Source of the DNA: Streptococcus sp. A12
GTDB lineage: Bacteria > Bacillota > Bacilli > Lactobacillales > Streptococcaceae
Direction of reading: 5' to 3'
Length of the DNA: 7,766 bases
Assembly: GCF_905372335.1 (NCBI RefSeq)
Contig: NZ_CAJPOU010000053.1
Location: 1 to 7,766 of the forward strand
Under the pieces are notes generated by a model that was not told the DNA's origin, made no database searches, and saw nothing but the letters and a program-made list of their open reading frames with translations. Positions 1-5,507 of the stretch are shown piece after piece; position 1 is the stretch's first letter; every line of letters starts with the position of its first letter. Position numbers and translations under genes: made by a program.

Positions 1-50
1 AGGTGGGACGACGAAATCGAATTCTAACGAATTACCGATTTCTGTCCCAC
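1..50. repeat. Long intergenic hairpin, streptococcal repeat-like
   Basis: Three nested complementary blocks form an almost continuous stem: 3-9 (GTGGGAC) with 44-50, 13-19 (GAAATCG) with 36-42, and 20-24 (AATTC) with 29-33, leaving a four-base loop at 25-28. It begins 10 bases beyond the stop codon of the MerR-type gene and may end that transcript, although the T-tract for the minus strand would lie outside the window. On the plus strand the stem is followed by a T-rich stretch (57-66). From memory, GTGGGACAG...GTCGTCCCAC hairpins recur between genes in streptococci; this was not checked by search. Confidence 0.6.
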
Positions 51-60
51 TCTCACTTTT

Positions 61-801
61 TTATTTTGCTTGATTTTCGACATAAAAGGCAATGACATCG
101 GAAGTGTACTGGGCTGTACCAGCTCCAAACTTGTCGATGTTTTCCTTGAATTCTGGATTATAGGCATAGCCTTTGCCGATATGGCCAAAAACCTCTATAG
201 AGCAGTCAAATCCATACGTTCGAATCGCGTCTAAAAGTTTGGCTGCTTCTTCTTGATTTTCCGATGCTGTTACTGGCAAACCAGCCTGGAAGTTTTTCGC
301 CAAGACTTGGAAGACTTGATTAAAGGCTCTTGTCGCCTCCTCTTCTCGACCTTTTTGGCGTTCAAGCGCTTGGTCCATGACTTCTTGACCGTACTTGTCT
401 ACCGCCTCTTGATGGTATTTTTTAGTATCTTGGTAGCTAAATCCAGTAAATTTTTCCTCAATGGTCATTTTTCTTTCTCCTTTTTGTTCCTGAATGGTTT
501 TTTGCAAGGTGGAAATCAAGGTATCCAGGCGTTGCCTTTCTTGAGTCAAATAGTCCAACTGTTTGGTCAAATGGGGCAATAAGTTAGATTTTTCTTCGGC
601 TAAGAGTTCTGCTATTTGGTCTAAGGAAAACCCTAGATACTTATAGTAGAGAATCACCTGTAATCGTTCTAAATCTTCTTGACTGTATGTCCGATAGCCA
701 TTTTCAGATTTCACAGGGACGAGAAGTCCTATCTTGTCATAGTGGTGCAAGGTCTTGACAGAGACACCTGACAGCTCTGCAGCTTCTTTGATATGGTACA
801 T
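61..801 (-). CDS. MerR-family activator with TipAS-type ligand domain
   Basis: A 246-residue transcription regulator. Residues 1-70 form the winged-helix MerR DNA-binding domain (IKEAAELSGVSVKTLHHYDKIGLL, here split as IKEAAELSG at 4-12 and VKTLHHYDKIGLL at 15-27, then the NGYRTYS wing at 34-40). Residues 75-110 look like the dimerising coiled coil. Residues 112-246 resemble the TipAS antibiotic-recognition domain. The only cysteine, C200, lies in the GFDCS segment of that domain. The start is set by a perfect AAGGAGG at 807-813, five bases from the ATG. Family members sense drugs or peptides and activate promoters with over-long spacers; this gene's own promoter has such a spacer, suggesting autoactivation. 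Inducer and targets are unknown. No transporter gene is adjacent within the window. Confidence 0.9.
   Translation of the reverse strand: MYHIKEAAELSGVSVKTLHHYDKIGLLVPVKSENGYRTYSQEDLERLQVILYYKYLGFSLDQIAELLAEEKSNLLPHLTKQLDYLTQERQRLDTLISTLQKTIQEQKGERKMTIEEKFTGFSYQDTKKYHQEAVDKYGQEVMDQALERQKGREEEATRAFNQVFQVLAKNFQAGLPVTASENQEEAAKLLDAIRTYGFDCSIEVFGHIGKGYAYNPEFKENIDKFGAGTAQYTSDVIAFYVENQAK
466..483 (-). promoter_or_regulatory. Internal ribosome binding site and start (Met112) for a short TipAS-like form
   Basis: Inside the regulator gene, AAAGGAG (477-483) lies eight bases before an in-frame ATG (466-468, Met112), exactly at the junction between coiled coil and ligand domain. Translation from it would give a 135-residue protein containing only the ligand domain. 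Streptomyces TipAL has the same design: TipAS is made from an internal start in the same mRNA. That the site is used here is inference. Confidence 0.55.
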
Positions 802-821
802 GATTTCCTCCTTACAAAGAT

Positions 822-852
822 AGTATAATCCCTCCCCTTAGGTCAGAGTCAA
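822..852 (-). promoter_or_regulatory. MerR-type promoter with 19-bp spacer
   Basis: On the minus strand, TTGACT (847-852) is followed after 19 bases by TATACT (822-827), just upstream of the regulator's ribosome binding site. Near-consensus boxes with a 19-bp spacer are characteristic of promoters that MerR proteins activate by twisting the DNA. The spacer holds a short dyad, CCT-N6-AGG. This supports autoregulation by the gene it drives. Confidence 0.7.
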
Positions 853-879
853 GACTTAACATAAAAATAGTTTTCAGAT

Positions 880-920
880 AAAAAAGGCTTGAGTTGTTCC
901 ACAGCTTTTAACTCAAACCC
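880..920 (-). terminator. Terminator of manA
   Basis: Reading the minus strand, GGGTTTGAGTT (910-920) pairs with AACTCAAGCC (886-895) with one mismatch, and a run of six Ts follows (880-885). It starts eight bases after the manA stop codon. T-rich sequence on the other side (921-930) means it may also act weakly in the plus direction. It separates manA from the promoter of the downstream MerR-type gene. Confidence 0.85.
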
Positions 921-928
921 TTTCTTTT

Positions 929-1873
929 TTATGGATGACTCACGATCAATTCTAAATCTTGCCCTTCCAAAGTCCAAGATTCAACATCGCTCGTTAAGAT
1001 AAAGTGGTCCCCTTTTCCAATCGGATAATTCTCCTCATCTACCTGTAGACTGCCTTGCCCTGAGAGAACGCTCAACAAGCTATAATCATGGGTCTTTTCA
1101 AATCGAACTTCCCCATTGACTACCCACTTGTGAACACCAAAGAAGTCATTAGCCACTAACAAAGTAGACGACAAGTGATCCACTTTTTCTTCAACTGGCC
1201 GGCTATTCGCTGGAGCCCCTAAGTTCAGCACATCAATGGACTGTTCAATGTGCAACTCACGTAAATTTCCTTGATCATCTTTGCGATCAAAGTCGTAAAC
1301 TCGATACGTCGTGTCGCTTGATTGCTGGGTTTCCAAGATTAAGATACCCGAACCGATGGCATGCATGGTTCCACTTGGCACATAGAAGAAATCTCCCGCT
1401 TTCACAGGAACCCGCGCTAACAGATCATCCCATTCTTTTCCTTCGATCATTTGGCGCAATTCTTCCTTAGACTGGGCGTGGTGACCATAGATAATCTCTG
1501 CCCCTTCATCAGCGGCAATAATATACCAGCATTCAGTTTTCCCAAGTTCTCCTTCATGCTCCATTCCATAGGCATCATCTGGGTGAACCTGAACACTAAG
1601 CCAGTCATTAGCATCTAGAATCTTTGTCAACAAAGGAAAGACCGGTTCTGGTCGATTCCCAAACAATTCGCGATGCTCTGCATATAGTTGGTCTAAGCCC
1701 ATTCCAGCATAAGGTCCATTCTTAACAACAGAAACACCATGTGGATGGGCCGAAATAGCCCAGTATTCACCAACATGATCGCTCGGGATTTCATAGCCAA
1801 ACTCATCTCGTAATCTAGTTCCACCCCAAATTTTTTCCTGCATAACTGATTGTAAAAATAGCGGTTGTGACAT
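929..1873 (-). CDS. manA: Mannose-6-phosphate isomerase, class I (short form)
   Basis: Interconverts mannose-6-phosphate and fructose-6-phosphate in the cytoplasm using a bound metal, usually zinc. The 314-residue length fits the short Firmicute type. Metal-binding motifs are visible: QVHPDD (His97), GKTECWY (Glu114) and SGTMHAIG (His171). The substrate-binding Arg191 lies in TTYRVYDFDR. The N-terminal signature QEKIWGG is present. The start at 1873 is chosen because GGAGG (1879-1883) sits five bases upstream; an in-frame ATG four codons earlier overlaps that GGAGG and is unlikely to be used. The gene has its own promoter and terminator and is divergent from queG. Its product feeds the same fructose-6-phosphate pool as ScrK, encoded about 2.7 kb away. 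Confidence 0.95.
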   Translation of the reverse strand: MSQPLFLQSVMQEKIWGGTRLRDEFGYEIPSDHVGEYWAISAHPHGVSVVKNGPYAGMGLDQLYAEHRELFGNRPEPVFPLLTKILDANDWLSVQVHPDDAYGMEHEGELGKTECWYIIAADEGAEIIYGHHAQSKEELRQMIEGKEWDDLLARVPVKAGDFFYVPSGTMHAIGSGILILETQQSSDTTYRVYDFDRKDDQGNLRELHIEQSIDVLNLGAPANSRPVEEKVDHLSSTLLVANDFFGVHKWVVNGEVRFEKTHDYSLLSVLSGQGSLQVDEENYPIGKGDHFILTSDVESWTLEGQDLELIVSHP

Positions 1874-1907
1874 ACCTGCCTCCATATATCCTTGTATTCA
1901 ATACCTT

Positions 1908-1936
1908 ATTATACCAAATTCCACTTGTTTTTGAAA
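1908..1936 (-). promoter_or_regulatory. manA promoter, extended -10
   Basis: The minus strand reads TGG-TATAAT (1908-1916), a perfect -10 with the TGn extension. A weak -35 (TTTCAA, 1931-1936) lies 17 bases upstream. The predicted start of transcription is about 30 bases before the chosen ATG. Confidence 0.8.
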
Positions 1937-1980
1937 GCCCTGCCAAGCTCTTTAGCCCCTTTTTAATTTTTTGCACGTTT

Positions 1981-2010
1981 TTCGCATTTTTACCGGCTTT
2001 CCGCTATAAT
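1981..2010 (+). promoter_or_regulatory. queG promoter, probably leaderless
   Basis: A perfect TATAAT at 2005-2010 is preceded after 18 bases by TTCGCA (1981-1986), a 4/6 match to the -35 consensus. The -10 ends only six bases before the queG ATG, so transcription should start at or next to the A of the start codon. The only AGGA (2011-2014) is two bases from the ATG, too close to act as a ribosome binding site. Confidence 0.7.
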
Positions 2011-2016
2011 AGGAAT

Positions 2017-3150
2017 ATGAACCTCAAAGAATCCATTATCGAATTGGCTCACTCCATTGGTATTTCAAAAATTGGCTTTACCACTGCGGATGATTTTTCC
2101 TATTTAGAAAAATCCCTCCGCCTTGCCGTGGAAGAAGGCCGAAATTCTGGTTTTGAGCACAAAAATATTGAAGAACGAATCCAACCACGTTTAAGTTTGG
2201 CTTCTGCTAAGACGATTATCTCCATTGCCGTTGCCTATCCCCACAAGTTAAAGCAACAACCTCAGAAGACGGCCTATAAACGCGGAAAATTCACCCCCAA
2301 TAGCTGGGGCCTTGATTATCACTATGTCTTGCAGGATAAATTAGACCGCCTAGCACGAGGGATTGAAGAATTAACCGCCGACTTTGAATACAAGGGCATG
2401 GTGGATACCGGTGCCTTAGTGGATACCGCGGTTGCTCAACGAGCTGGGATTGGCTTTATCGGAAAGAACGGCCTCGTCATCTCAAAAGAATACGGTTCTT
2501 ATATGTTTTTAGGGGAGCTGATCACCAACCTAGAGATCGAACCCGATCAAGCCGTTGACTATGGTTGCGGAGATTGTAACCGCTGTGTAGAAGCCTGCCC
2601 GACTTCTTGTTTAATCGGAGATGGCTCTATGAATGCCCGACGTTGCCTGTCCTTTCAGACCCAAGACAAGGGGATGATGGATCTGGAATTCCGTAAAAAG
2701 ATTAAAACGGTCATCTACGGTTGTGATATCTGTCAAATCTGCTGTCCCTACAACCGTGGTCTGGACAATCCGCTAGCCACTGATATCGATCCTGAACTAG
2801 CTCACCCGGAATTAATCCCCTTTATCGAGTTATCCAATGGACAATTCAAGGATAAATTTGGAATGGTTGCTGGTAGTTGGCGGGGAAAGAATATTCTCCA
2901 GCGTAATGCTATCATTGCTTTGGCCAATGCTAATGACCGGTCTGCTATTCCTAAACTGTTAGAAATCATCGAAACCTCGCAAAACCAGATTCATATTGCA
3001 ACAGCCATTTGGTCACTGGGAGAGCTGATTCGAGAAGTCACACCTGACTTAGTTGATTTGTTAACTTCCCTCAAAAATCCTAGTCCTGCGATTATAGAAG
3101 AACGTGAACGGTTCTTCCAAAAATTCCCCCACCAAATCTCACATAATTAA
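2017..3150 (+). CDS. queG: Epoxyqueuosine reductase
   Basis: Cobalamin- and iron-sulfur-dependent enzyme that reduces epoxyqueuosine to queuosine at wobble position 34 of tRNAs for Asp, Asn, His and Tyr, the last step of queuosine synthesis. It has 377 residues, the usual length. The N-terminal catalytic domain contains VDTGALVD (129-136), where the family's catalytic Asp lies, followed by QRAGIGFIGKNGLVIS (141-156). The ferredoxin-like part has CGDCNRCVEACP (Cys184, 187, 190, 194) with Cys198 and Cys210, and a second set CDICQICCP (Cys236, 239, 242, 243), enough for two 4Fe-4S clusters. HEAT-like helices fill about 290-350. The frame is open further upstream to 1867, but that extension would run through the promoter, so the ATG at 2017 is taken. 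No other queuosine gene is in the window. Confidence 0.95.
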   Translation: MNLKESIIELAHSIGISKIGFTTADDFSYLEKSLRLAVEEGRNSGFEHKNIEERIQPRLSLASAKTIISIAVAYPHKLKQQPQKTAYKRGKFTPNSWGLDYHYVLQDKLDRLARGIEELTADFEYKGMVDTGALVDTAVAQRAGIGFIGKNGLVISKEYGSYMFLGELITNLEIEPDQAVDYGCGDCNRCVEACPTSCLIGDGSMNARRCLSFQTQDKGMMDLEFRKKIKTVIYGCDICQICCPYNRGLDNPLATDIDPELAHPELIPFIELSNGQFKDKFGMVAGSWRGKNILQRNAIIALANANDRSAIPKLLEIIETSQNQIHIATAIWSLGELIREVTPDLVDLLTSLKNPSPAIIEERERFFQKFPHQISHN

Positions 3151-3177
3151 AAACTGCCTAACTGAGTTAGGCAGTTT
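3151..3177 (+). terminator. Palindromic hairpin after queG
   Basis: AAACTGCCTAAC (3151-3162) pairs perfectly with 3166-3177 around a TGA loop. It begins directly after the queG stop codon. The T-tract is only the three Ts within the stem end, followed by CAGATTT, so termination may be leaky. Being nearly symmetrical, it could also work on the minus strand, where the stem is followed by TTTTTAATTATG. Confidence 0.75.
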
Positions 3178-3209
3178 CAGATTTAAGATAAAGTCTTCAG
3201 AAAAATTTT

Positions 3210-3298
3210 CCTTAGGTGAGTACGGACGTTAGGTGAAATTATCCAGTGGATGATTTCAGCAATCCAGGAAGTTCCATGAGTAATTATTAAGCCTAAGG
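3210..3298 (+). other. Folded non-coding element of unknown nature
   Basis: CCTTAGG (3210-3216) can pair with CCTAAGG (3292-3298) and enclose the element. Inside, 3235-3244 (GAAATTATCC) pairs with 3248-3257 over ten base pairs with an AGT loop; one of these pairs is G-U when read on the plus strand, but a mismatch on the minus strand. The word TTAGGTGA occurs twice (3212-3219 and 3229-3236). A small palindrome, GGAAGTTCC, lies at 3268-3276. It is bounded by the queG hairpin and a second terminator-like hairpin. I do not recognise a known RNA family. It may be a small RNA, a leaky queG 3' end, or an intergenic repeat. Confidence 0.4.
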
Positions 3299-3312
3299 TC
3301 TCAATAATTCCG

Positions 3313-3344
3313 AATGCCTGAAACAATTATGTTTCAGGCATTTT
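3313..3344 (+). terminator. Second rho-independent terminator-like hairpin
   Basis: AATGCCTGAAAC (3313-3324) pairs perfectly with GTTTCAGGCATT (3331-3342) around AATTAT, and the stem runs into TTTT (3341-3344). The T-tract orientation favours the plus strand. It lies 163 bases beyond the queG stop codon, so it would terminate readthrough or the folded element's own transcript. It might also serve the converging PAP2 gene, but its minus-strand exit has no T-run. Confidence 0.65.
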
Positions 3345-3345
3345 C

Positions 3346-3473
3346 TCACAGCGGAAAGTTTTTTATCTTCTTAAATAACTAAAAAATAAAAGTCATTTTT
3401 CGAAAATCATCTAGCTGTATTATGTAAAACAATAGTTTGTCTACATTCAAAAACTTCTCTCATCCAGCCTCTA
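3346..3473. other. AT-rich intergenic stretch, nothing recognised
   Basis: Between the second hairpin and the PAP2 stop codon I see AT-rich sequence without a convincing gene, promoter or strong hairpin. The PAP2 transcript has no obvious terminator of its own here. A TTTCGAAAATC word at 3399-3409 recalls pneumococcal BOX repeats, but the flanks do not match. Confidence 0.4.
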
Positions 3474-3989
3474 TCAGAAAATTCCGAATAGAGAAAAACT
3501 GACAATTCCCCATAGGAGTGCAACGACAAATCCGACTATGACATCACGGACAAAATGGAGTCCCGCCAGAACACGAACGCCTGCCAATAGCAGAGCCAAG
3601 AAAAGACCAAGGCTCGATAGAAGAGGATTCACACCCCAAGCTACTGTCGAAATGATGGCCGCCGAAAAGGCATGCCGACTTGGCATGGAACTCCCCTTGC
3701 CTTCTCTCTCTAAAAGAGGCGGAAACGCGCCAAGCTCATAGGGACGGGGCCAATTGATTGCTTTTCGAATGACACTCAGTAACATAAAGCCAGACGCCGG
3801 AACCAACAGATAGGCAAGAACAACCCAAATATCGGAAGCTTTCAGATAAGCTGCCCAAAGAACATAAACATAAAGGAGTGGCATCAGCAGGGTGACGAGG
3901 CGGTTGACCCACTTTAATAAAGAAAGATAATAGGGATGGGACACCAAAAATGGTCTAACCCGTTCATAGAACAAATATTCTTTTTTCAT
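3474..3989 (-). CDS. PAP2-family membrane phosphatase
   Basis: An integral membrane protein of 171 residues with about five hydrophobic segments and the three PAP2 motifs. Motif 1 is RKAINWPRP (75-83), with Arg where Lys is usual; motif 2 is PSRH (103-106); motif 3 is RVLAGLHFVRD (139-149), with the nucleophile His145 and Asp149. Relatives dephosphorylate lipid or isoprenoid pyrophosphates such as undecaprenyl pyrophosphate or phosphatidic acid, with the active site facing outward; the substrate here cannot be told. The ATG at 3989 (MKKEYLF) is preferred over a TTG 13 codons upstream, which has no ribosome binding site, but the ATG's own site (GAAGAG) is also weak. It follows the deformylase-like gene by 45 bases on the same strand with no terminator between, suggesting co-transcription. 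Confidence 0.85.
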   Translation of the reverse strand: MKKEYLFYERVRPFLVSHPYYLSLLKWVNRLVTLLMPLLYVYVLWAAYLKASDIWVVLAYLLVPASGFMLLSVIRKAINWPRPYELGAFPPLLEREGKGSSMPSRHAFSAAIISTVAWGVNPLLSSLGLFLALLLAGVRVLAGLHFVRDVIVGFVVALLWGIVSFSLFGIF

Positions 3990-4034
3990 CAACAAATTCT
4001 CTTCGATCGATTCCTTAATAAGCAGCAACTGAAT

Positions 4035-4445
4035 CTAGATCAAAATCCCTTCCAGGTGATCTAGCTCATGCTGGCAAATCTGGGCCGCAAAACCTTCTAA
4101 GCTTATGAGCTGAGGCTTCCAATTCATGTCGCGGTAGGAGACTTGAATCTTTTCAAAGCGGCTCGTTTTTCGGCTCCCTGCCAAAGAAAGGCACCCCTCT
4201 TCTGTCTCATAAACTCCTTCTTTCTTGACTAGAACAGGGTTAAAGAGAACCAAGGGCATCAAACCAAATTGGATAATGATCACTCGCTTGCGTACACCAA
4301 TCATATTAGCCGCCATGCCAACACAGGAATCTTGGTGAGCTCGTAAGGTATCTTGTAAGTCTTGCGCCAGATATAAATCCTCTTTTGTCGCTTCTTCAGA
4401 TACTTGACTCAAAAAGAAGGGATCCTTCATAATGGCTTTTTCCAT
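4035..4445 (-). CDS. def: Peptide deformylase-like protein lacking the active-site Gln
   Basis: Deformylases remove the formyl group from the N-terminal Met of new proteins. This 136-residue protein has motif 2 (EGCLS, metal ligand Cys85) and motif 3 (QHELDH, His126 and His130), so the metal site is intact. Motif 1, normally GxGxAAxQ, reads CVGMAANM (41-48): the first Gly is Cys and the oxyanion-stabilising Gln is Met. It is also shorter than the usual 160-200 residues. Streptococci are known to carry such a second, divergent copy beside a functional enzyme, so weak or altered activity is likely. The ATG at 4445 is chosen for AGGAG (4451-4455) five bases upstream; an in-frame start 12 codons earlier lacks one. 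It lies 107 bases after scrK without a clear promoter. Confidence 0.88.
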   Translation of the reverse strand: MEKAIMKDPFFLSQVSEEATKEDLYLAQDLQDTLRAHQDSCVGMAANMIGVRKRVIIIQFGLMPLVLFNPVLVKKEGVYETEEGCLSLAGSRKTSRFEKIQVSYRDMNWKPQLISLEGFAAQICQHELDHLEGILI

Positions 4446-4450
4446 CTTTT

Positions 4451-4476
4451 CTCCTCTCTTGCTTAAAAAAGAGAAG
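4451..4476 (-). promoter_or_regulatory. Hairpin overlapping the def-like ribosome binding site
   Basis: On the minus strand CTTCTCTT (4469-4476) can pair with AAGAGAGG (4453-4460), eight pairs including one G-U, around an eight-base loop. The 3' arm covers the GG of AGGAG (4451-4455). It may limit translation of the def-like gene. This is inferred from pairing only. Confidence 0.3.
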
Positions 4477-4552
4477 GTCATTCATCCATCTTCCCGACGA
4501 AGAACTCCCTCCCCTAGCATTTCATGCTTTTTGTTGTTTCAGCCTTACCTGA

Positions 4553-5446
4553 TTAGTCTTTTTTGCTGACTTGTTTTGCTAAGACAAAGTTACCCAAGGT
4601 TGCTGAACCATTTCCAGCTACCGCAGGAGTCACGATGTAGTCACGAACATCTGGAACTGGTAAGTAGCCGTTCAATAATACTGTGAATTTTTCACGAACG
4701 CGATCCAACATGTGCTGTTGTGCCATCACTCCTCCACCAAATACAATCACATCTGGGCGGAAGGTTACAGTCGCATTAACAGCAGCTTGAGCAATATAGT
4801 AGGCTTGGATATCCCATACAGAGCTATTGAGCTCGATATTTTCCCCACGAATACCAGTACGAGCTTCCAGGCTTGGACCAGCTGCAAGACCTTCTAAACA
4901 GCCTCTGTGGAATGGACACACACCGTTAAATTCTTTTTCAACATCCATTGGGTGTTTGTCAACATAGTAATGGCCCATCTCAGGATGTCCTACTCCACCA
5001 ATGAATTCACCACGCTGGATGACACCTGCACCAATTCCTGTACCGATTGTGTAGTAGACTAAGTTTTCAATCCGTGCACCCGCATTATTACGAGCGACAA
5101 CTTCACCATATGCTGAGCTATTTACGTCCGTTGTAAAGTAAATCGGTACATTTAATGCACGACGGAAAGCACCTACTACATCAACATTCGCCCAATGGGG
5201 TTTGGGAGTTGTTGTAATAAAACCATATGTTTTTGAATTTTTATCAATGTCAATCGGTCCAAATGAGCCAATCGCTAAACCAGCAAGAGTTTCAAATTTA
5301 GAGAAAAATTCAATACATTTATCAAGGGTTTCAATAGGAGTTGTTGTTGGAAACTGTGTCTTTTCAATGACGTTATTATTTTCGTCACCTACAGCACAAA
5401 CAAACTTTGTTCCACCAGCTTCAAGACTTCCATATAATTTAGTCAT
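4553..5446 (-). CDS. scrK: Fructokinase, ROK family
   Basis: Phosphorylates fructose, released from sucrose-6-phosphate, to fructose-6-phosphate with ATP in the cytoplasm. The 297-residue protein starts with the phosphate-binding SLEAGGTK (7-14) and has TTDVNSSAYGE (105-115) with catalytic Asp107, GTGIGAG (135-141), and the ROK sugar- and zinc-binding block GHPEMGHYY (153-161) followed by CPFHRGCLEG (177-186; Cys177, His180, Cys183). FGGGVM (236-241) belongs to the nucleotide site. The ATG at 5446 is chosen for GAGGA (5452-5456) five bases upstream; an ATG six codons earlier overlaps the leader. It has its own promoter with a scr-type operator and follows scrA, which is why it is called ScrK rather than a generic ROK kinase. 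No good terminator follows, only a five-pair AGCAT/ATGCT stem. Confidence 0.93.
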   Translation of the reverse strand: MTKLYGSLEAGGTKFVCAVGDENNNVIEKTQFPTTTPIETLDKCIEFFSKFETLAGLAIGSFGPIDIDKNSKTYGFITTTPKPHWANVDVVGAFRRALNVPIYFTTDVNSSAYGEVVARNNAGARIENLVYYTIGTGIGAGVIQRGEFIGGVGHPEMGHYYVDKHPMDVEKEFNGVCPFHRGCLEGLAAGPSLEARTGIRGENIELNSSVWDIQAYYIAQAAVNATVTFRPDVIVFGGGVMAQQHMLDRVREKFTVLLNGYLPVPDVRDYIVTPAVAGNGSATLGNFVLAKQVSKKD

Positions 5447-5478
5447 ATCAATCCTCTTCTTCAATTCTCTTTTTTTCT

Positions 5479-5507
5479 ATTATATCATAAAGGAAAACGG
5501 TTCACTT
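5479..5507 (-). promoter_or_regulatory. scrK promoter, extended -10
   Basis: The minus strand reads TGA-TATAAT (5479-5487), a perfect -10 with TGn extension. The -35 region 17 bases upstream (AAGTGA, 5502-5507) is poor. Transcription should start near 5472, giving a leader of about 26 bases. The operator at 5493-5505 lies across the spacer and -35 region. Confidence 0.8.
5493..5505. promoter_or_regulatory. ScrR-type operator at scrK
   Basis: GAAAACGGTTCAC, identical over 13 bases to the operator at 7597-7609 before scrA. The central CG and the partial symmetry (GAA...TTC) are typical of LacI-family sites. Its position over the promoter fits repression by ScrR, whose gene would be outside the window. 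Confidence 0.7.

Noticed and set aside
253..582. Open frame antisense to the MerR-type gene
   Set aside because: It lies entirely opposite a well-supported gene, has no ribosome binding site or recognisable domain, and reads as a composition shadow.
1867..2016. In-frame upstream extension of queG by 50 codons
   Set aside because: It runs across the TATAAT promoter and the manA start, has no ribosome binding site, and the family begins at the Met encoded at 2017.
1874..2016. preQ1 riboswitch upstream of queG
   Set aside because: The promoter lies directly before the ATG, leaving no leader, and no riboswitch-like pairing is visible.
3399..3473. BOX or other pneumococcal repeat before the PAP2 stop codon
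   Set aside because: Only a short TTTCGAAAATC word is shared with BOX ends from memory; the rest does not fit boxA, boxB or boxC.
3990..4028. TTG start of the PAP2 gene at 4028
   Set aside because: No ribosome binding site precedes it and the extra residues are not membrane- or motif-like; the ATG at 3989 is preferred, with moderate certainty.
4507..4531. Terminator after scrK
   Set aside because: The AGCAT/ATGCT stem has only five pairs and no T-run on the minus strand.
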